Shown piece by piece: positions 43,808-53,181 of a DNA stretch of 64,000 nt. Under the pieces are notes generated by a model. The model ran no database searches, was not told the DNA's origin, and saw nothing but the letters and a program-made list of their open reading frames with translations. The stretch's first letter is position 1. Each line of letters opens with the position of its first letter. The stretch comes from Paenibacillus pabuli (GTDB taxonomy: Bacteria; Bacillota; Bacilli; Paenibacillales; Paenibacillaceae), in the NCBI RefSeq assembly GCF_039831995.1, contig NZ_JBDOIO010000003.1, forward strand, positions 1,364,001 to 1,428,000, written 5' to 3'. Position numbers and translations under genes: made by a program.

Positions 43808-43834
43808 GATACACACTGTGATACACTTTGTATC
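43808..43834. promoter_or_regulatory. GATACA-N3-TGTATC operator upstream of the hydroxylase gene
   Basis: GATACACTTTGTATC (43820-43834) is a perfect 6-3-6 palindrome; a further half-site GATACAC lies 12 bases away (43808). The same palindrome form recurs at 53111-53125. Confidence 0.55.
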
Positions 43835-43871
43835 TAACGAAATAGTACTGTTTCCCGGATAGAAAAGTCAA

Positions 43872-43900
43872 CAAACACCGAACGGAGCGTCCGGTGTTTG
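43872..43900 (-). terminator. Terminator of the Bce-type ABC transporter genes
   Basis: A 9-bp stem CAAACACCG (43872-43880) with CGGTGTTTG (43892-43900), 16 bases after the permease stop. The following T run is weak. Confidence 0.65.
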
Positions 43901-43916
43901 CCTACGTTATGCCAGT

Positions 43917-45878
43917 TTAGATTAATTTGGAATACATATGACGCAAATACCGCCAGCGCACAAGTGCAAAGTATAGGATCTGCATGGAGGCAAATACGAT
44001 GAAGATACGCAGACTATATCCCATAACCGAAAAATCGACCAACTGCTGCAGCGCCACAAACGCTACCGAACTATGAATCAAAGCTATGAGTAATGGTAGG
44101 AAAAACATAAGCAGCAGCTGCTGAGTTACAATTTTACGAAGTTCAGGACGACTGAGTCCCATCTTGCCAATCATGCGATACTGTGCTTCATCCCTTTCCA
44201 GATCCGCGTAGAGTCTAAAATAGGTAAAGCTTGCCGCAAAGGTAAAGAAGACAATACCGATCAGACCGCTCAGGATCAAAATGATCCCATTGGTTTGTTT
44301 CGAATTCAGCCAGTCCACAACGAGAGCACTGAACATGAAGTAGCCTTTCGTACGCGGCTGATCCTGAATCGAATTAACCAGTTCAGGGGCGAAGGCCCGC
44401 GTGCCCATCCAGTCTTCCACCACAAATTGAGTCATTTTATTGGAATAGTAATCTTCACTCAAGTCTAGGAATTCATTGTACGCTCGCTTCATCTTTTCAA
44501 ACAATTCATCGGAAATGACGTAGATGTCCACTTTGAAATCAACAGGGATAACGATTTCGGTAGCTGGAGGAGACAGCTGAACCTGTTGATGATAATTTTC
44601 AACTTCAAGATCGACCTGTGTTGGTGAGAACCCCTGCTCCACTTGTTTACGCAGCTCTTTGCGTGCTGTCAGATTCGATGGAGTCATAAAGGCCCCATTT
44701 TCCGTATCCAACGTGCGTTCTTCGTAACCAAGGGCCTTGGCCAGATGGTTGTATTCACTCAATTTGATGATATTGCTGCCAGTGTTATTCTCATACAGCT
44801 GGGTGTAACTGCCTTTTACATAGGGGACCTCATGGTCAACAAGCGTTTCCTCAATCTGTCTGATATCCCCCTCTGCCTCAGGTGTATCCCATGAATTCGT
44901 GTAAGTGAATGCATACGGGTTCGTCATCGACGACAACCCTGGATCAGCGATCGCCAGCATGGTGCCAATGCCGGTAAATGCCGAGGCTGAGATGACACTT
45001 ACCATGAAAAACATGACAGCATTGTCTTTCATGCGATACGTAAGCTCGGATAGAAACAGTACATTGGTTTTACGGAAAAACAAACGTTGATTTCGTTTTA
45101 GTGCCCGAATGACATACACACTGAGCTGCGTGAACAGCAGGTACGTGCCCGCGATAACCATAACGACGCTCCCCAGGAGCAGCGGGAATGAGTACGTCAC
45201 CCACACAAAAGTGAACACCCCTGCATAGCCACCGCCAATCAACAACACGGATAGAAACGCGAGCAAGCGTGATGCCTTCGGTTCCGGTTTCGGCTTTTCC
45301 TCCGATTTCACCAGATCAATCAGCGTTCCCTTGCGGATAAGCAGAGAAGAAGACAGTGCAATGACAGCAAACAGAATAAGGAATGCGACAGCTGTCAGAG
45401 CAATTGCTTTTAATGGAAAATAAAATCGTAGACTGTTCTCAACAGCCAGCAGGGAACCACAGATCAGCAGGATCAATTTCCCGAAGATCATTCCCAGTCC
45501 AATACCCGCTGCAATGGCGGCGATCCCGATACACATGTTCTCCATAAACAGAAGCCGGTTCATCTGTTTACGTGTCATCCCAATGATCAGGAATATACCG
45601 AATTCCTTCTTGCGTGTTTTCAGAAAAGAACCGACCGAATAGAGCAAAAACAGAAATGAAAAGATGAAAATAATGACTTCTGCGATCATAAAGCCCTGAT
45701 TGGCAAGCACAGTAACCGTCTCACTTGATCCCCTCAAGCCATCCTTCAAATCCGGGTGAAACAGTAGCAATGCATATGTGAAAAATATCATGACGGAAAA
45801 TGTGCTGCTCAGAAAATGAGCTAAGTAAATCCGTTTGTTGCGAACCACATTGTTAATGGCGAACTGGCGAAAATTCAT
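43917..45878 (-). CDS. BceB-type ABC transporter permease (antimicrobial peptide sensing/detoxification)
   Basis: A 653-residue permease with ten helices and a large extracellular domain of about 200 residues between helices 7 and 8 (roughly 320-530), the hallmark of BceB-type transporters. The N-terminal MNFRQFAINNVVRNKR is typical. These permeases detect and remove peptide antibiotics (for example bacitracin) at the membrane and relay the signal to a BceS-type kinase. The start overlaps the ATPase gene by 26 bases. Specific peptide unknown. Confidence 0.93.
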   Translation of the reverse strand: MNFRQFAINNVVRNKRIYLAHFLSSTFSVMIFFTYALLLFHPDLKDGLRGSSETVTVLANQGFMIAEVIIFIFSFLFLLYSVGSFLKTRKKEFGIFLIIGMTRKQMNRLLFMENMCIGIAAIAAGIGLGMIFGKLILLICGSLLAVENSLRFYFPLKAIALTAVAFLILFAVIALSSSLLIRKGTLIDLVKSEEKPKPEPKASRLLAFLSVLLIGGGYAGVFTFVWVTYSFPLLLGSVVMVIAGTYLLFTQLSVYVIRALKRNQRLFFRKTNVLFLSELTYRMKDNAVMFFMVSVISASAFTGIGTMLAIADPGLSSMTNPYAFTYTNSWDTPEAEGDIRQIEETLVDHEVPYVKGSYTQLYENNTGSNIIKLSEYNHLAKALGYEERTLDTENGAFMTPSNLTARKELRKQVEQGFSPTQVDLEVENYHQQVQLSPPATEIVIPVDFKVDIYVISDELFEKMKRAYNEFLDLSEDYYSNKMTQFVVEDWMGTRAFAPELVNSIQDQPRTKGYFMFSALVVDWLNSKQTNGIILILSGLIGIVFFTFAASFTYFRLYADLERDEAQYRMIGKMGLSRPELRKIVTQQLLLMFFLPLLIALIHSSVAFVALQQLVDFSVMGYSLRIFIVFASMQILYFALVRWRYLRHMYSKLI

Positions 45879-46623
45879 GTCCTGACCCTCCCATTAGGGA
45901 TAACACATTAATAATCTTTTGATAAAAAGCCGCCCGGTTATCGCCGTAGTGAATCTCGTTATAGAGTTTGCCGTCCTTGATGAAGACGACCCGGCTGCAG
46001 TAGCTCGCTGCAACTGCATCGTGTGTAACCAGCAGCATCGTCGCCTGATCCTCCTGATTGCGAAGCTCCAGCATTTCCATGACATCACGTGCCGCCTTCG
46101 AGTCCAGGTTGCCTGTTGGCTCATCCGCCAATATCAGCTTGGGCGAGTGTATCAGTGCTCTGGCAATGGCCGTTCTCTGTGCCTGTCCACCTGAAATCTC
46201 ATAGGTCCGCTTGTCCAGAATCCCCTCAATCCCCAGCTTGTTTGCGAGACGTTCCACACGAGCGTTCATCTCCCCAAGCGGTGTTCCATCGAGCGTAAGC
46301 GGCAGCACGATGTTCTCCTTGACCGTAAGGGTATTCAACAGATTGAAGGACTGAAAAACAAAACCCAGCTCTTTGCGCCGGAACAGCGCAAGCTCATCCT
46401 GGTTCAGTTCAAACGGATTTTTTTCCGCAATACGCAGTTCTCCCGATGTCGGATGGTCGATCGTGGAGATCATGTTGAGCAGTGTTGTTTTGCCGCTGCC
46501 CGAAGGGCCCATAATCCCTACAAATTCGCCTTCCTGAATGCTGAGGTCAATCCCCGATAATGCTTCATATGAGACGATCCCTTTATAGATCTTGCTGATC
46601 TGTTTTACCGAGCATATTTCCAT
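45853..46623 (-). CDS. BceA-type ABC transporter ATPase
   Basis: A 256-residue ATPase partner of the BceB-type permease. Walker A GPSGSGKTT, signature ISGGQAQRTAIARAL, Walker B LILADEPTGNLD and VTHD are intact. AAGGAG lies nine bases before the ATG at 46623; an in-frame start at 46671 has no site. It follows a TNACA-N4-TGTAA box at 46780, matching the regulator site known for this class, so the ABC genes are probably induced by the adjacent kinase/regulator pair. Confidence 0.93.
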   Translation of the reverse strand: MEICSVKQISKIYKGIVSYEALSGIDLSIQEGEFVGIMGPSGSGKTTLLNMISTIDHPTSGELRIAEKNPFELNQDELALFRRKELGFVFQSFNLLNTLTVKENIVLPLTLDGTPLGEMNARVERLANKLGIEGILDKRTYEISGGQAQRTAIARALIHSPKLILADEPTGNLDSKAARDVMEMLELRNQEDQATMLLVTHDAVAASYCSRVVFIKDGKLYNEIHYGDNRAAFYQKIINVLSLMGGSGHEFSPVRH

Positions 46624-46779
46624 ATGTACCACTCCTTTTTTTTGAAATCGAACTAGAGCCAAGCATGACATACACGCATCTATTCATTGGCAATTCATTA
46701 GCACCTTGATGCCCTGACTTCTGACTTCAGTTTACCCGAAGTTTCGGCTATTCTCCTATGGCCTAACCTTTCACATGCA

Positions 46780-46793
46780 TGACAAAATTGTAA
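46780..46793. promoter_or_regulatory. BceR-type regulator box upstream of the ABC genes
   Basis: TGACA-AAAT-TGTAA fits the published BceR-like consensus TNACA-N4-TGTAA and lies 157 bases upstream of the ATPase start, between the kinase terminator and the ABC genes. Confidence 0.7.
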
Positions 46794-46811
46794 GGTTGCT
46801 TTGGATAAAAC

Positions 46812-46846
46812 AAAAAAGACGCCATTACCCGAGGGTAACAGACGTC
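46812..46846 (-). terminator. Terminator after the Bce-type kinase gene
   Basis: On the minus strand GACGTC...GGCGTC with an inner TTACC/GGTAA stem is followed by TTTTTT. Confidence 0.8.
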
Positions 46847-46900
46847 ATTAATCTTGAACACTTCTCGATGAAAACATCACAGAAGACTACCGTTCAGTCA

Positions 46901-47884
46901 TTAGATACTGAATGTGATCCGGACTGTTGTCCCTTCACCATATACCGATTCCAGATCGATCCGATGATTCATTCGGGTCAGGACCTCTTTCACAATGTAC
47001 AGCCCCATACCTGTGGACTCCTTGAAATGACGACCATTCTCTCCAGTGAAGAAAGGCTGGAATACCCTGTTCAGATCAGACTTCGGAATGCCGGCGCCGT
47101 GATCTTGAACCTCAAGAATAATGGACCGTTCTGCTTCATATGCACGCAGATAGATCTTTTGTCCGTTACCAGAGGAGTATTTGATGGCATTGGAGAGCAG
47201 TTGGACCATGACAAAGCGAATCCATTTGGCGTCAGATTGTACGACCAGCGAAGCATCCATCTGTATCTCCGGATAAACATGATTGCGAATGAAGAAACGC
47301 TTCAGCTCATGGATGGCCTCTTCGCCTGCTGTCTTGAGTGTAACCGGTTCAACACTGAAGTCCTGTTCAAATGTGTCCAATCGGGCCACATACAGCACCG
47401 TTTCCAATCCGCGCCTCATCTGATCTGCTTCCTCACGAATACTCTTGAGACGTGGGTCATCGTCCTCCTGGTCCTGAACGGTCAGTTCAATCACCGATAA
47501 AGGTGTTTTCATTTGGTGAACCCACTGATTCATAAATGTGAGATATTCCTGCTGACGCTGCTCCAGACGATGGAGATGGGCATGATAATGACCATATTGC
47601 GAATCCAGCAGTTTTTCCAGCGCCACCGATAAGGGAACGGTCTCTTCCAATGGAACAAATTCATTAAGCGAATTCATGGATTGTGTCATTCGGGTATAGA
47701 AAGACCGGTGTGACATATAACGGTACGTCAGGTAACATGCATATAAAAATAACCCCAGTGATACGGCATAGACAGCCGTCAACACATGGTCGTATCCGTC
47801 ATACCAAAACACACCGACGACGGTAAGCAAGATGACAACCACCCAACAAGTCAAAGCAAGGTGTTCTCTCATAAACAGTTTCAT
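46901..47884 (-). CDS. BceS-type intramembrane-sensing histidine kinase
   Basis: A 327-residue kinase with two close membrane helices (about 8-28 and 34-55) and almost no extracellular part, the layout of kinases that take their signal from a Bce-type transporter. Phosphoacceptor His123 (WVHQMKTPLSV), N box QLLSNAIKYSSG, and DHGAGIP and GMGLYIV in the ATPase domain are present. It overlaps the regulator gene by 4 bases. Confidence 0.93.
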   Translation of the reverse strand: MKLFMREHLALTCWVVVILLTVVGVFWYDGYDHVLTAVYAVSLGLFLYACYLTYRYMSHRSFYTRMTQSMNSLNEFVPLEETVPLSVALEKLLDSQYGHYHAHLHRLEQRQQEYLTFMNQWVHQMKTPLSVIELTVQDQEDDDPRLKSIREEADQMRRGLETVLYVARLDTFEQDFSVEPVTLKTAGEEAIHELKRFFIRNHVYPEIQMDASLVVQSDAKWIRFVMVQLLSNAIKYSSGNGQKIYLRAYEAERSIILEVQDHGAGIPKSDLNRVFQPFFTGENGRHFKESTGMGLYIVKEVLTRMNHRIDLESVYGEGTTVRITFSI

Positions 47885-48585
47885 GATGGCGAAGCTGCAT
47901 TCCAGTTTGCATTCAACCGATAACCGGAACCCCTCACTGTTTCCAGTGCGTCTGTTATGCCTATTTCGGCCAATCGTTTGCGTACACGCGTTACATTGAC
48001 GCTGAGTGTATTGTCGTCTACAAATGAGTCATCCCACAGTTTCTCCAGAATGGTCTCCCGGCTCACGAGCTTCGGACTGCGACGAAGCAATGTTTCAAGC
48101 AGAATTGTTTCCTTCTTGGTCAGCTGCACTTTGCGATCACCGAGCTGAATTTCCAGTCTTTCCAGGTATACCGTCAACCCTTCCAGCTCTACCTTGCGCT
48201 CTTCGTCACGCGCAGCGTAATCTCCATATACACGTCGCAGCTGGCTTTTAATTTTGGCCATCACGATTTCATGTTCGAACGGCTTCGTAATATAATCATC
48301 TGCTCCGTTCTCCAGCGCCATCACCTGATCCATCTTTCCGCTCCGGGCCGAAATAAACAAAATCGGACACGTGGACATCGTACGAATCTGACGACACCAG
48401 TAGAACCCGTCATAGCTGGGCAAATTGATATCCAGAAGAACAACATGAGGCTGGATCTGCTCAAATTGCTGTACGACCAGCTCAAAATCTTCAACCAATA
48501 CGGCTCTGTCCCCGTAGCGTTCAATATGGGATTTCAGCAGTCCTGCAATTTTGGGATCATCTTCGACGATCATTATTGTATACAT
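47881..48585 (-). CDS. BceR-type response regulator
   Basis: A 234-residue OmpR-type regulator. Receiver with EDD (8-10) and phospho-acceptor Asp52 (LDINLP); C-terminal winged helix with LTKKETILLETLLRRSPKLVS and VRGSGYRLN. It is transcribed first, then the kinase. The box at 46780 suggests it activates the ABC genes downstream. Confidence 0.93.
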   Translation of the reverse strand: MYTIMIVEDDPKIAGLLKSHIERYGDRAVLVEDFELVVQQFEQIQPHVVLLDINLPSYDGFYWCRQIRTMSTCPILFISARSGKMDQVMALENGADDYITKPFEHEIVMAKIKSQLRRVYGDYAARDEERKVELEGLTVYLERLEIQLGDRKVQLTKKETILLETLLRRSPKLVSRETILEKLWDDSFVDDNTLSVNVTRVRKRLAEIGITDALETVRGSGYRLNANWNAASPS

Positions 48586-48663
48586 AAAATGGGCGCACCC
48601 CTAACCTGTAGTAATGAAATGTAGTATCTTCTCTCTCATTCCAAAATCATAACACAGGATGGA

Positions 48664-50010
48664 TTACTCGGCATGAACCTGTTTGCGCCAATGCACAATG
48701 TCTGCGTTCAATTGCTTGAGGTCACCGGATGGTTGCTGCTCATCAGACAGCTTGTACGACTGCTTCAGTGACAAAATACGATACACGCTTTCATCAATTC
48801 GAGATTCGGTAATTTTGCCATTCTTCACCGCATTTTTCAATGTATCAAATATGGTTTTGGCACTTTCATAGCTGTGAGCCACGAGCAGAATATCACTGCC
48901 TGCCTGAACCGTTGCGATCGCAGCTTCGTTCAGCTTATAATTTTTGGCGATCGCACCCATGCTTAAATCATCCGTAATGACGACACCGTCATAATTGAAT
49001 TGGCCTCTCAAATGTTCACCGATAATAACATCCGATAACGAAGCAGGATGGTCCGGATCCAGCTTGGGGAATAAAATGTGAGCCACCATTACGGCCTCCA
49101 CATGATTTTTCACCGCTGCCTGAAATGGAATCCACTCCATTTCGGCCAGCTGCTTCTCCGTTTTGTTCACCACGGGCAGATCCAGATGGGAGTCCACCGA
49201 TGTATCCCCATGACCGGGAAAATGCTTCACGACCGGAATCATTCCCTCGCTGCGCAGACCTTTCATCTCTGCGATGCCGAGACGAGACACAAGTTCCGCC
49301 GAACTGCCAAAGGAGCGGTCACCAATCACAGGATTGTTTGGATTGCTGTTGATGTCCAATACCGGAGCAAAATCCACATTAAAGCCTGCAAGTTGGATCT
49401 GTCTCGCCAGCAGCTTACCCATGGTTTCTGCCAGTTCGGCGTCTTTCGTCGCACCGACTTTACCGTTTGAAGGGATACTCTCCACTTCTTCCGGCATTCG
49501 GCTGACTTTGCCGCCCTCCTGATCCACGCTCATGAAGATCGGCACCGGATTGGAACGGTTGGCTTCCTTAATGGACTGTATAAAATTCGCCGTCCCCTGC
49601 AAAGTCGTCACATTATTACCATAGAAAATGATGCCGCCTACCTTTTGGTCCGCAATCATTTGTTTGGCCTGATCATCCAGCGTAGTCCCCTGGACCCCGG
49701 CCAAAATCATCTGTCCAATCTTCTCATCCAGTGAGAGCTGGTCCAGCTGCTCCTGAACCGGATCTGCCTCTTCCGGGGGGAGAGCATGATCCTGCTGATT
49801 GTTCTCTGCATCTTCTTCCGCATCGGATTCACTATTGCCTTCCGGTACAGCTGGTTGTTCCGAATTAGAGCCCGCAGAAGAATTCGTCGTGGAACCGGGC
49901 TTCTGAGATTCTCCACATGCCGTCAATAGCATAAGGACTGCAGCAAGCAGAAACAACATTTGCACCGAGTGTCTTCGTTTATTTTTCATAGGATCGTTAT
50001 GTACATACAA
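48664..50010 (-). CDS. GH3-family lipoprotein, beta-N-acetylhexosaminidase (NagZ type)
   Basis: A 448-residue exported lipoprotein: hydrophobic N-terminus with lipobox LTAC (about 29-32), a low-complexity acidic linker to about residue 80, then the GH3 N-terminal barrel. KHFPGHGDTSVDSHLDLP carries the His/Asp acid-base loop specific to NagZ-type enzymes, and VITDDLSMGAI the nucleophile Asp. It probably removes GlcNAc from peptidoglycan fragments during recycling. The TTG start at 50010 lies ten bases after GGAGG; an internal ATG (codon 8) is too far from it. Confidence 0.9.
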   Translation of the reverse strand: MYVHNDPMKNKRRHSVQMLFLLAAVLMLLTACGESQKPGSTTNSSAGSNSEQPAVPEGNSESDAEEDAENNQQDHALPPEEADPVQEQLDQLSLDEKIGQMILAGVQGTTLDDQAKQMIADQKVGGIIFYGNNVTTLQGTANFIQSIKEANRSNPVPIFMSVDQEGGKVSRMPEEVESIPSNGKVGATKDAELAETMGKLLARQIQLAGFNVDFAPVLDINSNPNNPVIGDRSFGSSAELVSRLGIAEMKGLRSEGMIPVVKHFPGHGDTSVDSHLDLPVVNKTEKQLAEMEWIPFQAAVKNHVEAVMVAHILFPKLDPDHPASLSDVIIGEHLRGQFNYDGVVITDDLSMGAIAKNYKLNEAAIATVQAGSDILLVAHSYESAKTIFDTLKNAVKNGKITESRIDESVYRILSLKQSYKLSDEQQPSGDLKQLNADIVHWRKQVHAE

Positions 50011-50389
50011 GGAAAGTCATCCTCCTATTTCATATTGGAATGTGTACGGTAATGTTCAGGCATAACATTAACATAAGTAACTATTTTTTCAAAATCACCT
50101 GCTTTGATTAAAAGAGTGAAATAATGCGTCTAATTTGCTCAAAAAATGTTTGCATTTAAGAGGTGTAATATGGTTCCTAATGTTTTTTTCAACAAAGCGG
50201 CGTGTGCGTTGTATGGATGAATGAGGATGGTAACTGCGGCCAAGAAATGGTTTACTATTATGAATTTTTCATATGTTGAAATTATTATTATAATGAATTG
50301 AAAAAGCCGCCTTTCGGCGGCACAAGGTTGTTGATAAATGACCTCGTTTTTTTGTCTTCATACGAGGTGAATATGCAGATGAATGGGTG
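50011..50389. other. AT-rich gap with two tiny coupled frames
   Basis: On the plus strand AAGAGGTG precedes an ATG at 50170 opening a 16-codon frame (ends 50220). Its stop overlaps the ATG of a 20-codon frame (50217-50279) as ATGA. No family is recognisable and no clear promoter is seen. The rest is AT-rich and holds the ene-reductase terminator at 50301-50321. Confidence 0.3.
50301..50321 (-). terminator. Terminator of the ene-reductase gene
   Basis: GCCGCC (50306-50311) and GGCGGC (50316-50321) with a 4-base loop, followed on the minus strand by TTTTT. Confidence 0.85.
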
Positions 50390-51493
50390 CTAATTCAGTG
50401 TTTTCAACACATCAGTCGTAAATGGAATGATCTCGGACTGGCGTCCTTCACGAACTTTTGCAGGCCATTCCGGATCACTAAGCAGTACACGTCCCAGAGC
50501 AATCAGCTCAAACTCATTGTTCTGTAACCTGGCATTCAATTGGTCCAGGTGAGCCTCGCCCGTTCCCTGATTCTCGGTAGAACGATCCACGAATTCGGCT
50601 TCCAGACCAACGGATCCAACCGATATCGCAGGTTTCCCGCTTAATTTTTGTGTCCAGCCTGCAAGGTTCAATTCAGATCCTTCGAATTCCGGCAGCCAGA
50701 AGCGACGCGTCGAGCAGTGAAAAATATCCACGCCTGCCGCAGTCAGGGGCGCAAGAAACTGTTCCAGTTGTTCCGGCGTCTCCACCAGCCGAGCATCGTA
50801 ATTGCCCATTTTCCATTGAGAGAAGCGAAGTACAATCGGGAAATCCGGTCCCACCGCTTGGCGGCACGCTTCAATAACTTCGACTGCGAATCGTGTGCGT
50901 TTGACCAAGTCACCGCCATACTTGTCTGTACGTCGATTGGTGTGCTCCCAGAAAAACTGATCAATCAGATATCCGTGAGCGCCATGCAATTCTATGCCAT
51001 CGAACCCGATCCGCTTCGCATCTGCAGCTGCTTGTGCGAATGCTTGTATCAGGCCTTGGATCTCTTCTTCAGTTAAAGGTTCCCTGTTCTCTTCCCCTGC
51101 CATGCTGATGCCTGAAGGGCTAACAGGCTCTGCTTCTGCATGAGGCAAATCACCCGTACGACGAGCCGTGCCGACATGCCACAATTGAGGCATGATTTTA
51201 CCGCCTTCGTCATGCACGGCTTGGACCACATTCGACCAGCCTTGCAGGGATTCATCACCATGAAATAACGGGATGCTCGCACCGCTTACAGAGGAAGGAT
51301 GGTTAATCCCTGTCCCTTCCGTAATAATGAGCCCTACACCGCCAGCTGCTCTGCGTCGGTAATATTCAGCAACTTCCCGCCCGGGTACACCCTCTGGAGA
51401 GAAACCTCGAGTCATTGGTGCCATGACGATCCGATTGGACAATGTAAGCTTGTCTGAAGTGAAGGGTGTAAACAACGCTGAAGGTATATTCAT
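50390..51493 (-). CDS. Old-yellow-enzyme family ene-reductase (alkene reductase)
   Basis: A 367-residue FMN-dependent oxidoreductase of the OYE/12-oxophytodienoate reductase type that reduces activated C=C bonds with NAD(P)H. APMTRGF near the N-terminus, GGVGLIITEGTGI, ELHGAHGYLIDQFF and ALGRVLLSDPEW are characteristic. HGAHGYL carries the His pair for phenolic ligands. AAAGGAG precedes the ATG. Single gene. Confidence 0.92.
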   Translation of the reverse strand: MNIPSALFTPFTSDKLTLSNRIVMAPMTRGFSPEGVPGREVAEYYRRRAAGGVGLIITEGTGINHPSSVSGASIPLFHGDESLQGWSNVVQAVHDEGGKIMPQLWHVGTARRTGDLPHAEAEPVSPSGISMAGEENREPLTEEEIQGLIQAFAQAAADAKRIGFDGIELHGAHGYLIDQFFWEHTNRRTDKYGGDLVKRTRFAVEVIEACRQAVGPDFPIVLRFSQWKMGNYDARLVETPEQLEQFLAPLTAAGVDIFHCSTRRFWLPEFEGSELNLAGWTQKLSGKPAISVGSVGLEAEFVDRSTENQGTGEAHLDQLNARLQNNEFELIALGRVLLSDPEWPAKVREGRQSEIIPFTTDVLKTLN

Positions 51494-51606
51494 TTGTTTA
51501 TCGCTCCTTTATCTTGTGGAATGTCAAAACCCAATTACCTTTCCATTTTATAGTTTGTGAGTTTTATTTTCAAATCGCTAATGAAGTGATTCCTTATGTA
51601 ATAACA

Positions 51607-51668
51607 AAAAAATAGAGCACCTCCGCAGCAAGTGGCATTACAATTACTCTGCTGCACGCGTATGCTCT
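51607..51668 (-). terminator. Terminator of the propeller-like protein gene
   Basis: AGAGCA (51614-51619) with TGCTCT (51663-51668) and inner GCAGCA/TGCTGC, followed on the minus strand by a run of T. Confidence 0.75.
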
Positions 51669-51748
51669 GTGTTTACGTTTTAACCATTTTACATGTTAAC
51701 CAAAAATAAAAATGAAGCATAGTATATACTCCCTGCTTTTTCATCCTT

Positions 51749-53062
51749 TTAATCCGAATTCACAGGAATATCGTTGCGATGAACTCTGAGTATTTTGCCT
51801 GATGAAGGTGAGACTACGTCCGGGTCAGTACCCAAACCGAAATAGAAGTCCCCTTCATGCTCTTCAAATGACTTCGCATACGTATCCTGGTTGAACCGGA
51901 GAATTTCATGCCAATTGATTAGGTCCGTGGTTTGGTATACTCGGTTAATATACAGGTTTTTGTTTTGGAACGTGTACGTGAGTACATATACTTTACCGTC
52001 ACGCAAAAGCAAGTCTGTTGGCAACGCTTTGGCATCTGGTAAAATCACCCGTCTAGCCTGATTAATGGCTGTCATGACATTCAAGGATTTGGGAAGCAGT
52101 TGACCGTCATTGAATACGCCGCCAGCGATATAGACTAACTTGTTATCAAAGTTAACATTTTTCCCGATTTTATTATACGGAATCGTGCCCTGCTGATAGG
52201 TCAGCCCCGGCAGTATTTTGTTGCCGTAGATTATGACATCCTTTTTCTCCAGATTAGCGTTAATCTCCAGGAAATTGGTCTTGTCATTCCAGATTTTATT
52301 GGCCGGATACATCATGCCGGACGCATACAGCTTGCCCCCCAGCTCAAACAGGGTATACGCCCTCAGCCCAAACGTATTAATGTTGGCATACTTCTGCCAG
52401 CTTACGCCCATATCATGTGAAATCAGAATCGTTGGCTTATCCTCTGTTCCAAGAGCGGCAAACATTTTGCCTTGAAACAGGGCAAGGTCATAAACGTGCA
52501 CACCGAGCGGAAGGTTGCGGTATTTCGTCCATACATCCCCATCCAGCCGATAAAAGTTTCCAAGACTCCACTGCTCCCCGTCGGAATCATTCCCCGGAAT
52601 ATAGAGCTTGTCGTCCAGTACCTTGTAGATATCAATCTGCTCCTCGTCCACAACCATTTTGGTCGATGGAACAATTCCCGGATTGCTGTTGCTGACGGGT
52701 TGCCTATTAAACGATGAGCTTGCTGTATCATAATAAATGACCGGGATCGGACCCGAGTTCGGGGCTACCCCCATATTGCTGCTGTTTCCATGACCCAAAT
52801 ATATTTTGTCCCTGTACAACTGCATATCCCACACATTATTGGCGTAAGGCGTTTTGGCAAATGGTCGTCCTAGCAGCTCTATTTTGCTTGTCACATCCGC
52901 AGAAGTGATCGGTACATTGGATACTTTCGCCATAGCCCGTTCAACCGTCGGCTTGCGCTCGGCCTTGTCACTGTTTTTGGGCTTGGCACTCCCTGTAAGC
53001 ATCCAGCCCACGCTTGCGACGATGGTCAAAATAAGAGCTGCCCATTTCGTGTTGTTATGCAT
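51749..53062 (-). CDS. Exported beta-propeller-like protein, function unknown
   Basis: A 437-residue protein with an N-terminal membrane/signal helix (about 7-24, ILTIVASVGWMLTG) and repeated blocks of the type YRDKIYLGHGN, DDKLYIPGNDSDG, FQGKMFAALGTED, LGGKLYASG, FDNKLVYIAGG and RDGKVYVLTY, spaced about 45-60 residues apart, which suggests a six- or seven-bladed propeller. No catalytic motif is recognised. AAGGAGG precedes the ATG at 53062. A GATACA-N3-TGTATC palindrome lies just upstream. Confidence 0.75.
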   Translation of the reverse strand: MHNNTKWAALILTIVASVGWMLTGSAKPKNSDKAERKPTVERAMAKVSNVPITSADVTSKIELLGRPFAKTPYANNVWDMQLYRDKIYLGHGNSSNMGVAPNSGPIPVIYYDTASSSFNRQPVSNSNPGIVPSTKMVVDEEQIDIYKVLDDKLYIPGNDSDGEQWSLGNFYRLDGDVWTKYRNLPLGVHVYDLALFQGKMFAALGTEDKPTILISHDMGVSWQKYANINTFGLRAYTLFELGGKLYASGMMYPANKIWNDKTNFLEINANLEKKDVIIYGNKILPGLTYQQGTIPYNKIGKNVNFDNKLVYIAGGVFNDGQLLPKSLNVMTAINQARRVILPDAKALPTDLLLRDGKVYVLTYTFQNKNLYINRVYQTTDLINWHEILRFNQDTYAKSFEEHEGDFYFGLGTDPDVVSPSSGKILRVHRNDIPVNSD

Positions 53063-53110
53063 ACCCGCTTCCTCCTTCACTTTTTATAATGAATGCCTTT
53101 TCATATAAAC

Positions 53111-53125
53111 GATACAATTTGTATC
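53111..53125. promoter_or_regulatory. GATACA-N3-TGTATC operator upstream of the propeller-like gene
   Basis: GATACAATTTGTATC is a perfect 6-3-6 palindrome of the same form as the one at 43820, about 50 bases before the start codon. Confidence 0.55.
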
Positions 53126-53181
53126 TTTTTATATTATGTAAAACAGAACAAGCATGCAATACATTCCGCCCGTTTCAACAA

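Noticed and set aside
50170..50301. A stop-codon readthrough or selenoprotein joining two in-frame tiny frames across TGA at 50218
   Set aside because: No SECIS-like hairpin follows the TGA and the downstream frame has no recognisable protein features.
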